64,000 bases of DNA from Silvimonas terrae (GCF_014202765.1 NZ_JACHHN010000004.1:457097-521096), one strand, 5' to 3'. Numbered from the stretch's first letter, positions 17,731-27,931 are shown. A program made the numbers and translations. The notes: generated by a model not told the origin, from the sequence alone.

Positions 17731-19554
17731 TCATTCCACGGTCACTGATTTTGCCAGGTTGCGTGGCTTGTCAACGTCGGTGCCTTTGCGGCAGGCGGTG
17801 TGGTAAGAGAGCATTTGCAGCGGCAGGGTGAGCACCACCGGGGCGAGCGGGCCGGCGGCGGCGGGCAGGGTCAGCACGCGGTGGCAGCCCTCGTGGGCGG
17901 CTTCGCAGCCGGGTTCGGCCAGCAAGAAGACCTTGCCGCTACGGGCTTGTACTTCACGCAGGTTAGAGACCACTTTTTCCAGCAACTCGTCGTTCACCGC
18001 GCAGGCGATCACGGGCATGTCTTCATCCACCAGCGCCAGCGGGCCGTGTTTGAGTTCGCCGGCGGCGTAGCCTTCGGCGTGGATGTAGGCAATTTCCTTG
18101 AGTTTGAGCGCACCTTCCAGGGCGATCGGGAACAGGGTGTGGCGGCCCAGGAACAGGGCATTGTGATAGTGAGCCAGTTCTTGCGCCCAGGCTTCCAGTT
18201 TGCTGTCCATGGCCAGTACTTCTTCTACCAGCACGGGCAGGTGGTTGAGGGCTTCGGTGATGTCTTTGAGTTGAGCCGGGTTCAGTGTCTTGCGGCTGTG
18301 CGCCAACGATGCGGCAAAGACGTACAGCGCCACCAGTTGGGTGGTGAACGCCTTGGTCGAGGCCACGCCGATTTCCAGCCCGGCCTGGGTCAGGAATAGC
18401 AGGTCTGATTCGCGGGTCAGGGTGGAGTGCGGCACGTTGCAGATGGCCAGCACTTTCACGTCGCCGCGTTCACGGGCGGAACGCATGGCGGCCAGCAAGT
18501 CGGCCGTTTCGCCGGATTGGGAGATCGCAATGATCAGCGTGCCGTCTTGTTCACGCCCCTTTCGGTAGCGGTATTCACTGGCGATATCAACACTGCACGG
18601 CAGGCCTGTCCATTCTTCAATCCAGTAACGGGCGACAAGGCCGGCGTGATAGCTGGAGCCGCAGGCCACGATGCGGATGGCCGGCGTGTGGGCAAAGAGT
18701 TCATCGGCTTGCGGACCAAACAGTGCGCTCTGACAACCCAGTTCCAGCACCCGTTGCAAGGTGTTGGCAATGGCAGTGGGTTGTTCAAAAATTTCTTTTT
18801 GCATGAAGTGGCGATAGTGGCCCAGGTCTGCCGAATCGGCCGCGACATCGACAGTCCGCGCCTGGCGGGTGACGGCTTCGCCAGCGGCGTTGAAGATGCG
18901 CACTTCGCTGCGGCTCAGTTCAGCCAGATCGCCTTCTTCCAGATAAATCATGCGCTGGGTGACGGGCAACAGCGCGGCAATGTCAGAGGCAAAGAATTGC
19001 TCGCCAAAGCCAAGGCCCAATACCAGCGGGCTGCCGCGACGGGCGCAGATCACACGGTCTGGATAGTCACGGCTAAGTACGCCAATGGCAAAGGCACCCG
19101 TCAGGCGGCCAACCGTGGCTTGGACGGCGGCCAGCAGATCGTTGGCGCGATGCAGGTAGTGATGGACCAGGTGGGCGATGACTTCGCTGTCGGTCTCGGA
19201 GGTAAAGCGGTAGCCCTGTGCCTGCAGTTCAGTGCGCAAGGCGTTGTGGTTTTCGATGATGCCATTGTGGACGATCAGCACGCTGTCGCCGCCCAGATGC
19301 GGGTGGGCATTCAGTTCGGTCGGGGCGCCATGGGTGGCCCAGCGGGTATGGGCCAGGCCCGCCAGGGCGGTATGGCCGTCTGCTTTGGCAGCCAGGTCAG
19401 CCACACGGCCTGCGGCGCGCACACGTTCAAAATGGTCGGCAGAGGCCAGCGCGAGGCCACTGGAATCGTACCCCCGGTATTCAAGCCGTTGCAGCCCGGC
19501 CAGCAGCATGGGCACAACATTGCGTTCCGAGATGGCACCAACGATTCCACACAT
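17731..19554 (-). CDS. glmS: glutamine-fructose-6-phosphate aminotransferase
   Basis: Makes glucosamine-6-phosphate from fructose-6-phosphate and glutamine, the first step to UDP-GlcNAc for wall and LPS. The 607 residues begin MCGIVGAI with the nucleophile Cys2. The glutaminase domain (residues 1-240) includes the HTRWATHG and SETDSEVIAHL motifs. Two SIS sugar-isomerase domains follow (IVACGSSYHAGLVARYW, AISQSGETADLL, GRHTLFPIALEGALKLKEI). It ends NLAKSVTVE, typical of the family. AGGAATTCTCCC precedes the start. The 337 bases upstream hold no gene, only a weak CCCC/GGGG hairpin near 19877-19890 that may end the preceding gene. Confidence 0.97.
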   Translation of the reverse strand: MCGIVGAISERNVVPMLLAGLQRLEYRGYDSSGLALASADHFERVRAAGRVADLAAKADGHTALAGLAHTRWATHGAPTELNAHPHLGGDSVLIVHNGIIENHNALRTELQAQGYRFTSETDSEVIAHLVHHYLHRANDLLAAVQATVGRLTGAFAIGVLSRDYPDRVICARRGSPLVLGLGFGEQFFASDIAALLPVTQRMIYLEEGDLAELSRSEVRIFNAAGEAVTRQARTVDVAADSADLGHYRHFMQKEIFEQPTAIANTLQRVLELGCQSALFGPQADELFAHTPAIRIVACGSSYHAGLVARYWIEEWTGLPCSVDIASEYRYRKGREQDGTLIIAISQSGETADLLAAMRSARERGDVKVLAICNVPHSTLTRESDLLFLTQAGLEIGVASTKAFTTQLVALYVFAASLAHSRKTLNPAQLKDITEALNHLPVLVEEVLAMDSKLEAWAQELAHYHNALFLGRHTLFPIALEGALKLKEIAYIHAEGYAAGELKHGPLALVDEDMPVIACAVNDELLEKVVSNLREVQARSGKVFLLAEPGCEAAHEGCHRVLTLPAAAGPLAPVVLTLPLQMLSYHTACRKGTDVDKPRNLAKSVTVE

Positions 19555-19891
19555 GGGAGAATTCCTGTTTCACGATTTTGTTGCCGTGCACAAGACACGG
19601 TTGAGCACCGCAATGTACGCAACGGCACTGGTATCGTCGTTACACAAAAACCCTGAAACCACTTGGGGCGTTTGTAGCGGGCACTGTAACACTACTTCAT
19701 GTGTAGACAATTGCCGTACAACCCGCAAAAATACTGTGTTTATTGTGAAAAAAGCCTGACTCGTCCGTACTGCACGGCGCACCATCCGATGATACCTTTT
19801 TTCAAAGTGGTATTATCGATCTGCGGTATCTCACCGGCATATTGCTGGTTTCCGACGGCGGTGAGGTGCGTGATTTCCCCGTCAAAGGGGC

Positions 19892-20659
19892 TCAGAAGTG
19901 AATCACGTCACCCGATTCCAGCCGCCGGATCAGTGCACTACCCCCGGTCTGGTCGTGCAATTCACGCATGATCAGGTCATGATCAAACGGTTTGAGATGC
20001 GTAATGCGAATATCCAGCCCTGCGGGTAACACCTTGAGGGCAGCAACCAGCCGTTGCGGGGTCAGGTGGCGTGAGGCGCGGGCCAGTGTGGCCTCGTGAT
20101 CCGCAAACGCGGTCTCTATGATCAGTGTTTGCAGGTTGTCGATGGTGTTCACGGCCTGCCAGAACGGTGCGTGATCGTCCGTATCGCCCGAGAACACCAC
20201 AGAGGCGTTGCCACTATCCATCTGGTAGGCCACGGCGGGCACGGTATGCAACACCGGCAGCGCGGTCAGCGTCAGACCGTCCAGTGTGAACACGTCTCCC
20301 CGCTCCATGACTTCATAGCGCAACAGGCCGCAATCCGGCTGCGGAATCTGGGTGAAATCCGGCCAGACTTGCCAGTTGAAAACGTGTCGCCGCAGCGTAT
20401 CCAGCACAGACTGGCTAGCATGTACCGTGACTGGTGCGGTGCGTACCGGCGCCACGGTATCGAGCAGCAGCGGCAGGCAGGCGATGTGATCCAGATGGGC
20501 ATGCGTCAGAAATACATGGTCGATCTGCGCCAGTTCTGCCAGCGGCAGGTCGCCAAGGCCGGTGCCGGCATCGACCAGAATATGTTTACCCAGACGCAGT
20601 GCCGTGGTGCGGTTACCCGCCCCGATCCCGCCGCTGCATCCCAAAACCTGCAGTTCCAT
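19892..20659 (-). CDS. class II 3',5'-cyclic-nucleotide phosphodiesterase
   Basis: A 255-residue metallo-beta-lactamase-fold protein. Features are the opening LQVLGCSGGIGAGNRTTALR, the metal motif THAHLDHIACLPLL, VVFSGDTDDHAPFW, IIETAFADHE and the C-terminal ITHLKPFDHDLIMRELHDQ. The last two are characteristic of class II cAMP phosphodiesterases (yeast PDE1 and bacterial CpdP type). It should hydrolyse cAMP and possibly cGMP. The gene 119 bases upstream encodes a class III nucleotide cyclase, so synthesis and breakdown of the same messenger are probably in one transcription unit. Confidence 0.85.
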   Translation of the reverse strand: MELQVLGCSGGIGAGNRTTALRLGKHILVDAGTGLGDLPLAELAQIDHVFLTHAHLDHIACLPLLLDTVAPVRTAPVTVHASQSVLDTLRRHVFNWQVWPDFTQIPQPDCGLLRYEVMERGDVFTLDGLTLTALPVLHTVPAVAYQMDSGNASVVFSGDTDDHAPFWQAVNTIDNLQTLIIETAFADHEATLARASRHLTPQRLVAALKVLPAGLDIRITHLKPFDHDLIMRELHDQTGGSALIRRLESGDVIHF

Positions 20660-20778
20660 CCTCTCTCCGCTTGCCAGGCCTGAGCCCGGTGGCTGGTCTG
20701 CGCCAAGTTTAACCCTGCTGAAGGGCGATCTGGCGCTGTTTATGTATCAAGCTCGTGGCACCTTGGCCCGGCCGGTTT

Positions 20779-22980
20779 TTATTTGCTTTCAAATACATGC
20801 ACGCCATCCCAGGCTGCGGGTGGCGGCGTTTGCTGCAGGTATTCCAGCCGCGCTTGCCAGACGGCATACAACGCGCAATCGGCTTCGGCCCGCAGCGCTT
20901 GCAACAGCGCCAGCGCCGGTGCCCACTGGCGTGCCCGGTATGCGACCAGGACCTGGGCAAAGTCATCGACCTGCGCTTGCAAGACCGGGTCTGCAGCACT
21001 TGAGAGCGGTTCATACAAGGTCACGGCGTCTTCCCGCCCTTTGACCCGCACCCGATCGACTTCCCGGTAGATAAACCCGGGGGCTGCATCCCGCGTGGCC
21101 CCGGAGACCAGTACGGGCACACCGTAAAACTTGGTCAGGCTTTCGATCCGGCTGGTGAGGTTAACCGCATCGCCCATGGCCGTATAAGTAAGCCGGTAAC
21201 TTGACCCCATGTCACCGACTGTGGCTACGCCGGTATGCACGCCCACGCCGACCACCACTTGCGGCCAGTTGCGCTCTGCAAAGCGTTCGTTCAGCGGGCC
21301 CATGGCCGCACTGATATTGAGCGCTGCCAGCACGGCGTTGTGTGCTTGCAACGGATCAGGAATCGGCGCACCCCAGAATGCCATCACGCAATCACCAATG
21401 TATTTATCGATGGTGCCCGGTTGGCCGCTACGGATGATGGTCGAGATCTCCGTCAGGAAAGCGTTCATGAACTGGGTCAGTTCCGCCGGGGGCATGCTCT
21501 CGCTGATGGAGGTAAAGCGGCGGACATCGGTAAACAGGATGGACAACTCGCGGCTCTGCCCCACCATGGTGTAGCGGCCAGGATCGGCACTCATGCGGTC
21601 GACCAGTTCCGGCACCACATACTGGCCGAACAACTCCCGCAGTTGCGATTGCCGCCGGGTCACGAACATATAGCCCCAGGCCATGTTCAGTACGTACAAC
21701 AACAAGACCAATGTGAGGGTGGAGGCAAACGGGAAATCCACATGCTGCACCCGCCATAGCCAGATATCTCCGGCCACCAGAACGGCCAGCAACCCCAGCA
21801 CCACCACCGATGCCTGCAGTGGCGGACGTCGCGCCAGTAACCAGACCAGCATGGGGGTGAGCAGCGCCAGCAAGACCACTTCGGCCCCCAGGAGGTAACC
21901 AGGTCGCTCTGGCAAAGCGCCATCCAGCATGGCGGAAACCAGGTTGGCATGGACTTCCACCCCAGGATAAGCCTCACCGACCGGGGTCACACGCAAGTCA
22001 TTCAGGCCTGGCGTGGTGGCTCCCAGCAGAACAATCCGGTCTTTGAGTGCGGTGGGCGGAATATTGCCGTTGAGGACATCCACGGCCGAGAAATAATCAA
22101 ACGAGTGCGCCGGGCCACGATACGGCACGGTGGCGCGACCAAAGCGATCTACGGCCAGCCGCAGCGGCCCCACCGTGAGCGCTTCCAGTTGTGGCACACC
22201 TGCCCCGGCTTCAATGACCGGTGCAATGGGTGCATTGCCCAGTGCTTCACGCACCAGTGCCAGCGAGAGTGCGGGGTAGAGCTGGCCGCCAATCTGCACC
22301 AGCAGCGGCACCCGGCGGATCACCCCATCCGCATCGACCGCCGGTACAAAATGTCCACCGGCCGCGGCCGCCCCCTGCAGTTGCGCCAGATTGGCACCGT
22401 AGTGTTGGGCACGCGGGATATCTGCGGCAACCGGGGCCAGGGCGTCTGCATCCAGCGCTGGTGGTGGTAAGGCACCCGTGGAGACGGCTTTGGGGTCCTG
22501 GCTGTAGTAGAAACCGAGCACAGTCTTGCGCTGCCGCAGTGCGGTGGCAAAGCGGGAATCGGTCTCCAGACGCGGGGCGATGCGTTTGAGGGTGGTGGCA
22601 AACTCGGGCACATCTGAGAGTTCACCGCTGGCCAGGCGACGCAAGGTGGCAAGGCCGGTACTGTCGTCGGTTTCCGCAAACACCACGTCAAAGCCGAGGG
22701 TGGCGGCGTGATCCCGGGTAAACACCTGATCCACCAATCGCGCCATGACATCACGTCGCCACGGCCAGCGGCCCAGCGCGGCCAGGCTTTTTTCATCAAT
22801 ATCAATAATGGCGACACGCGGGTCCGGGCCACTGGCTGCGGCCAGGCGTACCCGCGTGTCATAGAGATAGGCATCCAGCCGATCCAGTGCCGGCAAGCGC
22901 AGCATGCCCATGGCGTGAGCCGCCAGCAGCACGAAACAAAGCAGACCCATGATGATCTGCGGCCAGTGTTTTCTCAGCAA
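20779..22980 (-). CDS. CHASE2-domain adenylate/guanylate cyclase
   Basis: 733 residues. A membrane helix at residues 8-26 leads into a periplasmic CHASE2 sensor domain (DTRVRLAAASGPDPRVAIID, ALGRWPWRRDVMARLVD), three closely spaced membrane helices at about residues 355-440, and a class III cyclase domain. The catalytic domain keeps the metal-binding Asp residues (SILFTDVRRFTSISE and KYIGDCVMAFWG), the adenine-selecting Lys (TIDKYIG) and the AMGDAVNLTSR loop, so it is probably an active adenylate cyclase. It should convert an extracellular signal into cAMP. The downstream phosphodiesterase gene would reset the signal. A C-terminal helical tail follows. Confidence 0.9.
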   Translation of the reverse strand: MLRKHWPQIIMGLLCFVLLAAHAMGMLRLPALDRLDAYLYDTRVRLAAASGPDPRVAIIDIDEKSLAALGRWPWRRDVMARLVDQVFTRDHAATLGFDVVFAETDDSTGLATLRRLASGELSDVPEFATTLKRIAPRLETDSRFATALRQRKTVLGFYYSQDPKAVSTGALPPPALDADALAPVAADIPRAQHYGANLAQLQGAAAAGGHFVPAVDADGVIRRVPLLVQIGGQLYPALSLALVREALGNAPIAPVIEAGAGVPQLEALTVGPLRLAVDRFGRATVPYRGPAHSFDYFSAVDVLNGNIPPTALKDRIVLLGATTPGLNDLRVTPVGEAYPGVEVHANLVSAMLDGALPERPGYLLGAEVVLLALLTPMLVWLLARRPPLQASVVVLGLLAVLVAGDIWLWRVQHVDFPFASTLTLVLLLYVLNMAWGYMFVTRRQSQLRELFGQYVVPELVDRMSADPGRYTMVGQSRELSILFTDVRRFTSISESMPPAELTQFMNAFLTEISTIIRSGQPGTIDKYIGDCVMAFWGAPIPDPLQAHNAVLAALNISAAMGPLNERFAERNWPQVVVGVGVHTGVATVGDMGSSYRLTYTAMGDAVNLTSRIESLTKFYGVPVLVSGATRDAAPGFIYREVDRVRVKGREDAVTLYEPLSSAADPVLQAQVDDFAQVLVAYRARQWAPALALLQALRAEADCALYAVWQARLEYLQQTPPPAAWDGVHVFESK

Positions 22981-23223
22981 GCGTCACCCTTGGTGTGGCG
23001 GAGCATTCAGATAACAGCGGAATTTACGGGAAGTCTGTGGATGGGGCCAGTTGCACAACGCGTTCAGGCAGACCCAAGCCTTTCTGAATGTTGACCGGCA
23101 GGCGTTGGCAGTGGCCATCCGCCCCGTGACGGGTACTCCTCCCACCAGGCCACCAGACGCTGCAGGTGATCGTTGCAGCGGGGTGGAGGTAATCCGGAGT
23201 GACTGTCCTGGCCCCGATTGCCA

Positions 23224-23260
23224 CCCCGGATTCTCGCCTGCGGCTTCATCCGGGCTACGG
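23224..23260. repeat. half of a GTAGCCCGGATGAAG-type dispersed repeat
   Basis: CCCCGGATTCTCGCC...GGCTTCATCCGGGCTACG matches one arm of the elements at 43871-43982 and 44078-44191. The surrounding gap (22981-23336) has no gene I can support. Confidence 0.6.
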
Positions 23261-23336
23261 GCTGGCCAGGCGCAGACAGTACGAACTTGTACGGCAAGCG
23301 AGCATCACGCCGCCAGCGTGGCTTTATTCGCCGTAA

Positions 23337-23972
23337 TCAGCGGTAGAAGAAGGCCATTTTTACTCCCGCCAGCTCAATCAAGTCTTCTTCCTTGAGCGGA
23401 TGCGGTGTAGCACCGATTTCGCGGTTGTTCACCAGCGGGCGCTTGGGGCCTTCGATGTGCGAGATCGCGTAGCCGTCGCTGCGCCGGCCAATCGACGCCA
23501 CCTGAATGCCGGCTTTGCCCAGCGTGGTACTGGCTTTGGAAAGTTCGACTTCGCGGCCGGCAGCGCTACCGGTCAGTACGCGAACGACCCCCATGCGCTT
23601 GCCTTGCGGGCGGGCGGCGCTGGTCGGCGGCACCAGCAATTGTGTGGCTTCAAAACCGTCTGCGGTCGCCGGGCGTGGTGCGGCGTTGCTGGTATGAAAG
23701 GTGAAGACGTGCTTGCCGATGCGCACCTGATCACCGTCATTGAGCTTGCACTGGACAATGCGCTGGCCATTCACCGAGGTGCCATTGGTGCTGCGCTGGT
23801 CTTCGATCACGTATTCGCCGCGCATGCAGCGGATCAGCGCGTGCTCGCCCGAAATCGACAGGTGATCCACCTGGATTTCATTATGGGGGCGGCGGCCAAT
23901 GCGCGTGACATCCGGCTTGAGCTGGAATTCGTTGATGTAGTTGCCAGAGAGGCTCAGTATCAATTTAGCCAT
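23337..23972 (-). CDS. protein with two FHA domains
   Basis: The start at 23972 (MAKLILSLSGNYINEF) follows GGGAAAG. The N-terminal FHA domain is canonical: TRIGRRPHNEIQVDHLSISG with the Arg and Ser-x-x-His positions, and RSTNGTSVNGQRI. After a linker, a second, more divergent FHA-like domain reads TTLGKAGIQVASIGRRSDGY and LVNNREIGATPHPLKEEDLI. FHA domains bind phosphothreonine, so this protein should read Ser/Thr phosphorylation. The PP2C gene lies 68 bases upstream on the same strand. No Ser/Thr kinase is in the window. Confidence 0.85.
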   Translation of the reverse strand: MAKLILSLSGNYINEFQLKPDVTRIGRRPHNEIQVDHLSISGEHALIRCMRGEYVIEDQRSTNGTSVNGQRIVQCKLNDGDQVRIGKHVFTFHTSNAAPRPATADGFEATQLLVPPTSAARPQGKRMGVVRVLTGSAAGREVELSKASTTLGKAGIQVASIGRRSDGYAISHIEGPKRPLVNNREIGATPHPLKEEDLIELAGVKMAFFYR

Positions 23973-24040
23973 CGTCTTTCCCGTAATCCCTTCAACCTTT
24001 CTTGTGTTTATACGTCTGGCCGGCGTGTGGACTACGCGGC

Positions 24041-24889
24041 TCATGCCGACGGTTCATGGCCGTCTTTGGGCAAAAACTCATGCCACCATCCGGATAGCTT
24101 GTCGCGCCATCCATCCCCAGGTAGCGGTCGTTTGATCTCTGTCAGTACGACCGAGCTATTGTCCTTGCCTCCGGCATTATTTGCCTCCTGGATCAGATAT
24201 GCGGCGGCCATCGGCAGATTGATGCGCATGGCGGTCAGCACATCTACAACGGTGGCCACGGGAACATCGTCTGAAACGCCGTCGGAACACAGCAGATAGA
24301 CGTCTCCGACCTCGACGGCATGCTGGTGGATTTCCACCTCCACGGTCGGGCCGATACCCACGGCACGGGTGATCAGATTGCGGTGGCTCGACTGTTCTGC
24401 CTCAGCTTGCGTAATCAGCCCAAGGTCTACCTGCTCCTGCAAAAACGAGTGATCCCGGGTTAACTGATTCAGCGTTTCCCCGCGCAAACGATAAAGCCGG
24501 GAGTCTCCGACATGCGCCACATACAAACCGCTATCACGCCATAACGCCACCACCAGGGTCGTGCCCATGCCACGGTAATCAGCCTGACTGCTTGCCGCAG
24601 CAAACACCGCCATATTGGCCTGTTCGACGGCCTCAACCAGCCAGGAAATCCACTGCACGGGTTCCGGGGGTTTACCGGTGGCCGGTAGCGGCACCGTGCG
24701 CAAGAAGCTCACCACGCGCTCTACCGCCATTTCACTGGCGACTTCGCCCGCGTTGTAGCCGCCCATACCGTCGGCCAGTACGGCAAAGCCGTGCACCGGG
24801 TCCAGATGGATGGCGTCTTCATTGTGGCCACGCACCAGCCCGGTATCGGTCTGGCCGACCATGGTCAACGCGTGAGAGTAATCAGGCAT
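24041..24889 (-). CDS. PP2C-type Ser/Thr protein phosphatase
   Basis: The start at 24889 has AGGAGCGGCCC just upstream. The 282-residue product has all PPM/PP2C motifs: QTDTGLVRGHNEDAIH, VLADGMGGYNAGEVAS with the metal Asp, GMGTTLVVAL, VAHVGDSRLYRLRGE, YLLCSDGVSDDVP and GKDNSSVVLTEI. It removes phosphate from Ser/Thr residues. It is the Stp/PrpC type with no sensor domain. Co-transcription with the FHA gene suggests the pair edits and reads the same phosphoproteins. The 359 bases upstream hold the mtgA terminator and nothing else I can name. Confidence 0.92.
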   Translation of the reverse strand: MPDYSHALTMVGQTDTGLVRGHNEDAIHLDPVHGFAVLADGMGGYNAGEVASEMAVERVVSFLRTVPLPATGKPPEPVQWISWLVEAVEQANMAVFAAASSQADYRGMGTTLVVALWRDSGLYVAHVGDSRLYRLRGETLNQLTRDHSFLQEQVDLGLITQAEAEQSSHRNLITRAVGIGPTVEVEIHQHAVEVGDVYLLCSDGVSDDVPVATVVDVLTAMRINLPMAAAYLIQEANNAGGKDNSSVVLTEIKRPLPGDGWRDKLSGWWHEFLPKDGHEPSA

Positions 24890-25175
24890 GGGCCGCTCCT
24901 GTACTGCGCGCCAGAGGCAACCCGGCATTGGCGTTCCGGGCATCTGGCATGCGTCTGGTCCGCAATGGATTGCGGGCACGGTGTTGTTTTAGGTGTTATC
25001 GCTTTGCGCGCGGTTTTACGGTTTGGCAGCCCCGCATTCTAGGGGTTCACCGGAACGGGGCCAATCAAATCCAGCCGAGCTGCCTGGCGCCGTTGTTTTA
25101 CTGTCACAGAAAGCAGCCACGCAGTCAGGCGGAAGTTTCCACGGAAACGTCATATTTGCGCGGGGTGGCCAATAA

Positions 25176-25209
25176 AAACGGGCAGCCGCTGTAAAGTGGC
25201 TGCCCGTTT
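25176..25209 (-). terminator. intrinsic terminator after mtgA
   Basis: A 12-base-pair stem (AAACGGGCAGCC and its complement, 10-base loop) followed on the minus strand by TTTTTATT. It lies 40 bases after the mtgA stop. Confidence 0.85.
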
Positions 25210-25248
25210 GAAACGGCATATGAGAAACCCGGTGAGACACTCCCGGTT

Positions 25249-26007
25249 TCAAGGGATATCGGCGTAAGGCATGCGCCGGGCAATGATGCTGGTCTTGCGC
25301 AACAAACGCCGGTCGTTGCGGTGCGCATCATAAAACCGCGGGTCCGGCACCATGGCCGCCAGTTTGGCCGCCTGGCTCACGCCCAGATTCGCCGCGCCGG
25401 TACGGTAGTAATAGCGGGAGGCCGCCTCCGCGCCGTAAATACCGTTGCCCCACTCGATCACGTTGAGATAGATCTCAAAGATGCGGCGTTTATCCAGCAT
25501 CTTTTCCAGCATGACCGTGATGATGGCTTCTTCCAGCTTGCGCCAGGGCGTGCGGCGGCTGGACAGAAACAGGTTCTTGGCCAGTTGCTGACTGATGGTG
25601 GAACCGCCCGCCACAATACGGCCCTTTTTCAGGTTTTTTTCCCACGCGGCCTGAATACCTTCCCAGTCAAAGCCATCATGATCCAGGAATTTGGCGTCTT
25701 CGGAGGCCACCAGCGCACGCTTGAGGTTGGGCGAAATCTGGCTGTACGGCACCCATTTGTGCCGCAACTCGGCCTCCGGGTCGTCTTTTTGCAGCCGCGC
25801 CAGACCTTCTTCCATAAACGCCGTGTCATCCGGGTTATGGTCTTTCCACCACCAGACGTGGCCGAAAATCCACAGGTTCCACACCAGGAACAACAACAGG
25901 ATGGCCAGCACAATACGGCCCAGCCACCAGCCAAAAGAATGATTTTTCACAATGGGTTGCGACGAGCGCCCGCAAGATGAACAAAGACCGCCCAAGAGGA
26001 CGGTCAT
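25249..26007 (-). CDS. mtgA: monofunctional peptidoglycan glycosyltransferase
   Basis: Polymerises lipid II glycan strands at the inner membrane. One N-terminal membrane helix (IVLAILLLFLVWNLWIF) precedes a GT51 domain with ALVASEDAKFLDHDGFDWEG (catalytic Glu), GGSTISQQLAKNLFLS, RKLEEAIITVMLEKMLDKRR and EIYLNVIEWGNGIYGAE. There is no transpeptidase domain, as expected for MtgA. The length of 252 fits the family. The start is uncertain: the first 20 residues (MTVLLGGLCSSCGRSSQPIV) are poorly conserved and a GTG at residue 20 is possible. aroE lies directly upstream, the order often seen in betaproteobacteria. Confidence 0.95.
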   Translation of the reverse strand: MTVLLGGLCSSCGRSSQPIVKNHSFGWWLGRIVLAILLLFLVWNLWIFGHVWWWKDHNPDDTAFMEEGLARLQKDDPEAELRHKWVPYSQISPNLKRALVASEDAKFLDHDGFDWEGIQAAWEKNLKKGRIVAGGSTISQQLAKNLFLSSRRTPWRKLEEAIITVMLEKMLDKRRIFEIYLNVIEWGNGIYGAEAASRYYYRTGAANLGVSQAAKLAAMVPDPRFYDAHRNDRRLLRKTSIIARRMPYADIP

Positions 26008-26102
26008 CCGGTTTGCCGCGATTCTAGGCGCCTTGCTTACAAGCGGGCAATGGCGATTTTGTCAGGAACAGTACACCAGGCACCTTCGCCAGCGCTGCGG
26101 GC

Positions 26103-26927
26103 TCAGGCCGCCAGCCCGGCGCGCATCATCTCCAGCACGGGGGTGACGTCTGGCGTATGGCCGGTCCACAAGCGGAACGCCTCTGCGGCCTGCCCGACCA
26201 ACATGCCCAGGCCGTCCACCCGCTGCGTGACGCCTGCCTCACGCGCTTGCGCCAGGAAAGCGGTTTCGCCTTTGCCGTACATCATGTCGTAGGCCAGTGC
26301 GCCGGACGCAAACACCCTGGCCGGCAGTGGCACACGCTCGCCGCCCAGGCTGGCGGAGGTGGCGTTGATCACCACGTCAAACGCCCCTTCAATCCCCGCA
26401 AAACCGCAGCCACGGAGCGGCACGTTTTTGGTGTGTGCTTGCAATTGCGCCGCCAGATCAACCGCCTTGGCTGCAGTCCGGTTGGCAAGCAAGATGGCTG
26501 CGGGTTGCTGACCGGCCAGCGGCAACAACACGCCGCGCGCCGCGCCGCCGGCCCCCAGCACCAACACGCGTTTGCCAGCCAGCGACGTGTGTCGCAACAG
26601 GTCTGCGACCAGGCCCGCGCCGTCGGTGTTATCCCCCAGCAAGGTGCCATCCTCTTGCACCTTGAGCGTGTTGACCGCGCCCGCTGCGGCAGCACGCTCG
26701 GTCAGATGCGTGGCCAGTTCATAGGCTGCCTCTTTGAACGGCACGGTGACATTGCAACCACGCCCACCCTCTGCCATAAAACGGCGCACGGTGCCGTCGA
26801 AGTCTTCCAGCGGCGCCAGCAGGCGTTCATAGCCGAAACCGGCCAGGGCGAACTGGGCGGCGAATGCAGCGTGGATTTGCGGAGACTTGCTGTGGGCAAT
26901 CGGATTGCCAATGACGACGTAACGCAT
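26103..26927 (-). CDS. aroE: shikimate dehydrogenase
   Basis: Reduces 3-dehydroshikimate to shikimate with NADPH in the aromatic amino acid pathway. From ATG at 26927 ([20 protein letters not shown]) the substrate domain has the SKSP motif, the catalytic Lys in [13 protein letters not shown] and the [11 protein letters not shown]sp. The nucleotide domain has [14 protein letters not shown], and the NRT motif ([12 protein letters not shown]) indicates NADP preference, as in AroE rather than YdiB. 274 residues is standard. It is followed by mtgA with about 95 bases between. Confidence 0.96.
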   Translation of the reverse strand: MRYVVIGNPIAHSKSPQIHAAFAAQFALAGFGYERLLAPLEDFDGTVRRFMAEGGRGCNVTVPFKEAAYELATHLTERAAAAGAVNTLKVQEDGTLLGDNTDGAGLVADLLRHTSLAGKRVLVLGAGGAARGVLLPLAGQQPAAILLANRTAAKAVDLAAQLQAHTKNVPLRGCGFAGIEGAFDVVINATSASLGGERVPLPARVFASGALAYDMMYGKGETAFLAQAREAGVTQRVDGLGMLVGQAAEAFRLWTGHTPDVTPVLEMMRAGLAA

Positions 26928-26980
26928 GATAGGGGGTCTGAACGTGGAAGCGGCCAGTGTGGTGCGCAGGGGCCAGCCGG

Positions 26981-27931
26981 TCAAGCCGCCAGCGCGGGTG
27001 TGGGCATGATGCCGGGCAAGCGCGCCATCTCACGGGCCAGGTAATCCACCAGCAGGCGCACCCGCACAATGGCGGCGCGTTCCGGCACGATCAACAGGTT
27101 CAAGGGCATGGGTGGCAGGGTGTAATCCGGCAAGACCCGCACGACCACCCCGCTCGCCAGCAGATCGTCAACCAGCCATAAATGGGTGGGAGAGAGCCCG
27201 CGCCCGGCCGCCATGGCCGCGCGGGAGGCCAGGCCGTGATCCACACGCAAGCGGCCGGTACTGGGTACGCTATGCGTTGCGCCATCCGGCCCACGCAAAC
27301 TCAAGGTGTCGCTGCTGGCAATGTTGATCATGCGTATGCCTTCCAGCCCGATCAAATCTGCAGGCGTTTGCAGTTCGCCCTGGGTTGCCAGCCACGCCGG
27401 TGCGGCCACCAGCACGCGCTGGCTGAATCCCAATGCACGCCGCTTCATATTGCTGTCCGTCAGCGCGCCCAGCCGGATCGCTACATCCACGCCTGCTTCC
27501 ACCAGGTCAATGCGCTCATCGGTCAGGCTCAGGTCAATCTGGATATCCGGATATTGGTCCTGGAAGGCAAAGATCAGCCGGCTGACATGCAGTACCCCCA
27601 GTGCCGCGGTGCAGGACACCCGTACCAGACCCGCGGGTGCGCCCCGGGCATCCCGCATGTCGTCACTGGCCTGATCCACCAGCCGCAGAATCTGCGTGCA
27701 ATGCTGGTAGTAGCGGCGTCCTTCTTCCGTGAGGGTCACGCTGCGGGTGGTGCGGCTGAGTAGCGGCAGGCCGATAGCGGATTCCAGCTCATGCAAATGC
27801 CGGGTGACGGTGGATTGCCCGACGCGCAATTCGCGCGCCACAGCGGAAAGATTGCCGCGCTCGGCCACGCGCACAAAGGTGCGCATGCGTTCCAGCGTGA
27901 TGTCAGCGCCAGCCAGCGAAGATTTATCCAT
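26981..27931 (-). CDS. LysR-type transcription regulator
   Basis: 316 residues. The N-terminal winged helix ([57 protein letters not shown]) is followed by a periplasmic-binding-type effector domain ([40 protein letters not shown]). It belongs to the CrgA/DsdC-like large subgroup. It is divergent from the quinone-reductase-like gene at 28025 with 93 bases between, the usual layout for a LysR regulator and its target. The effector is unknown; quinones or electrophiles are likely from the context. Confidence 0.93.
   Translation of the reverse strand: MDKSSLAGADITLERMRTFVRVAERGNLSAVARELRVGQSTVTRHLHELESAIGLPLLSRTTRSVTLTEEGRRYYQHCTQILRLVDQASDDMRDARGAPAGLVRVSCTAALGVLHVSRLIFAFQDQYPDIQIDLSLTDERIDLVEAGVDVAIRLGALTDSNMKRRALGFSQRVLVAAPAWLATQGELQTPADLIGLEGIRMINIASSDTLSLRGPDGATHSVPSTGRLRVDHGLASRAAMAAGRGLSPTHLWLVDDLLASGVVVRVLPDYTLPPMPLNLLIVPERAAIVRVRLLVDYLAREMARLPGIMPTPALAA

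Noticed and set aside
18427..19656. 409-codon frame opposite glmS
   Set aside because: Shadow of glmS codon bias.
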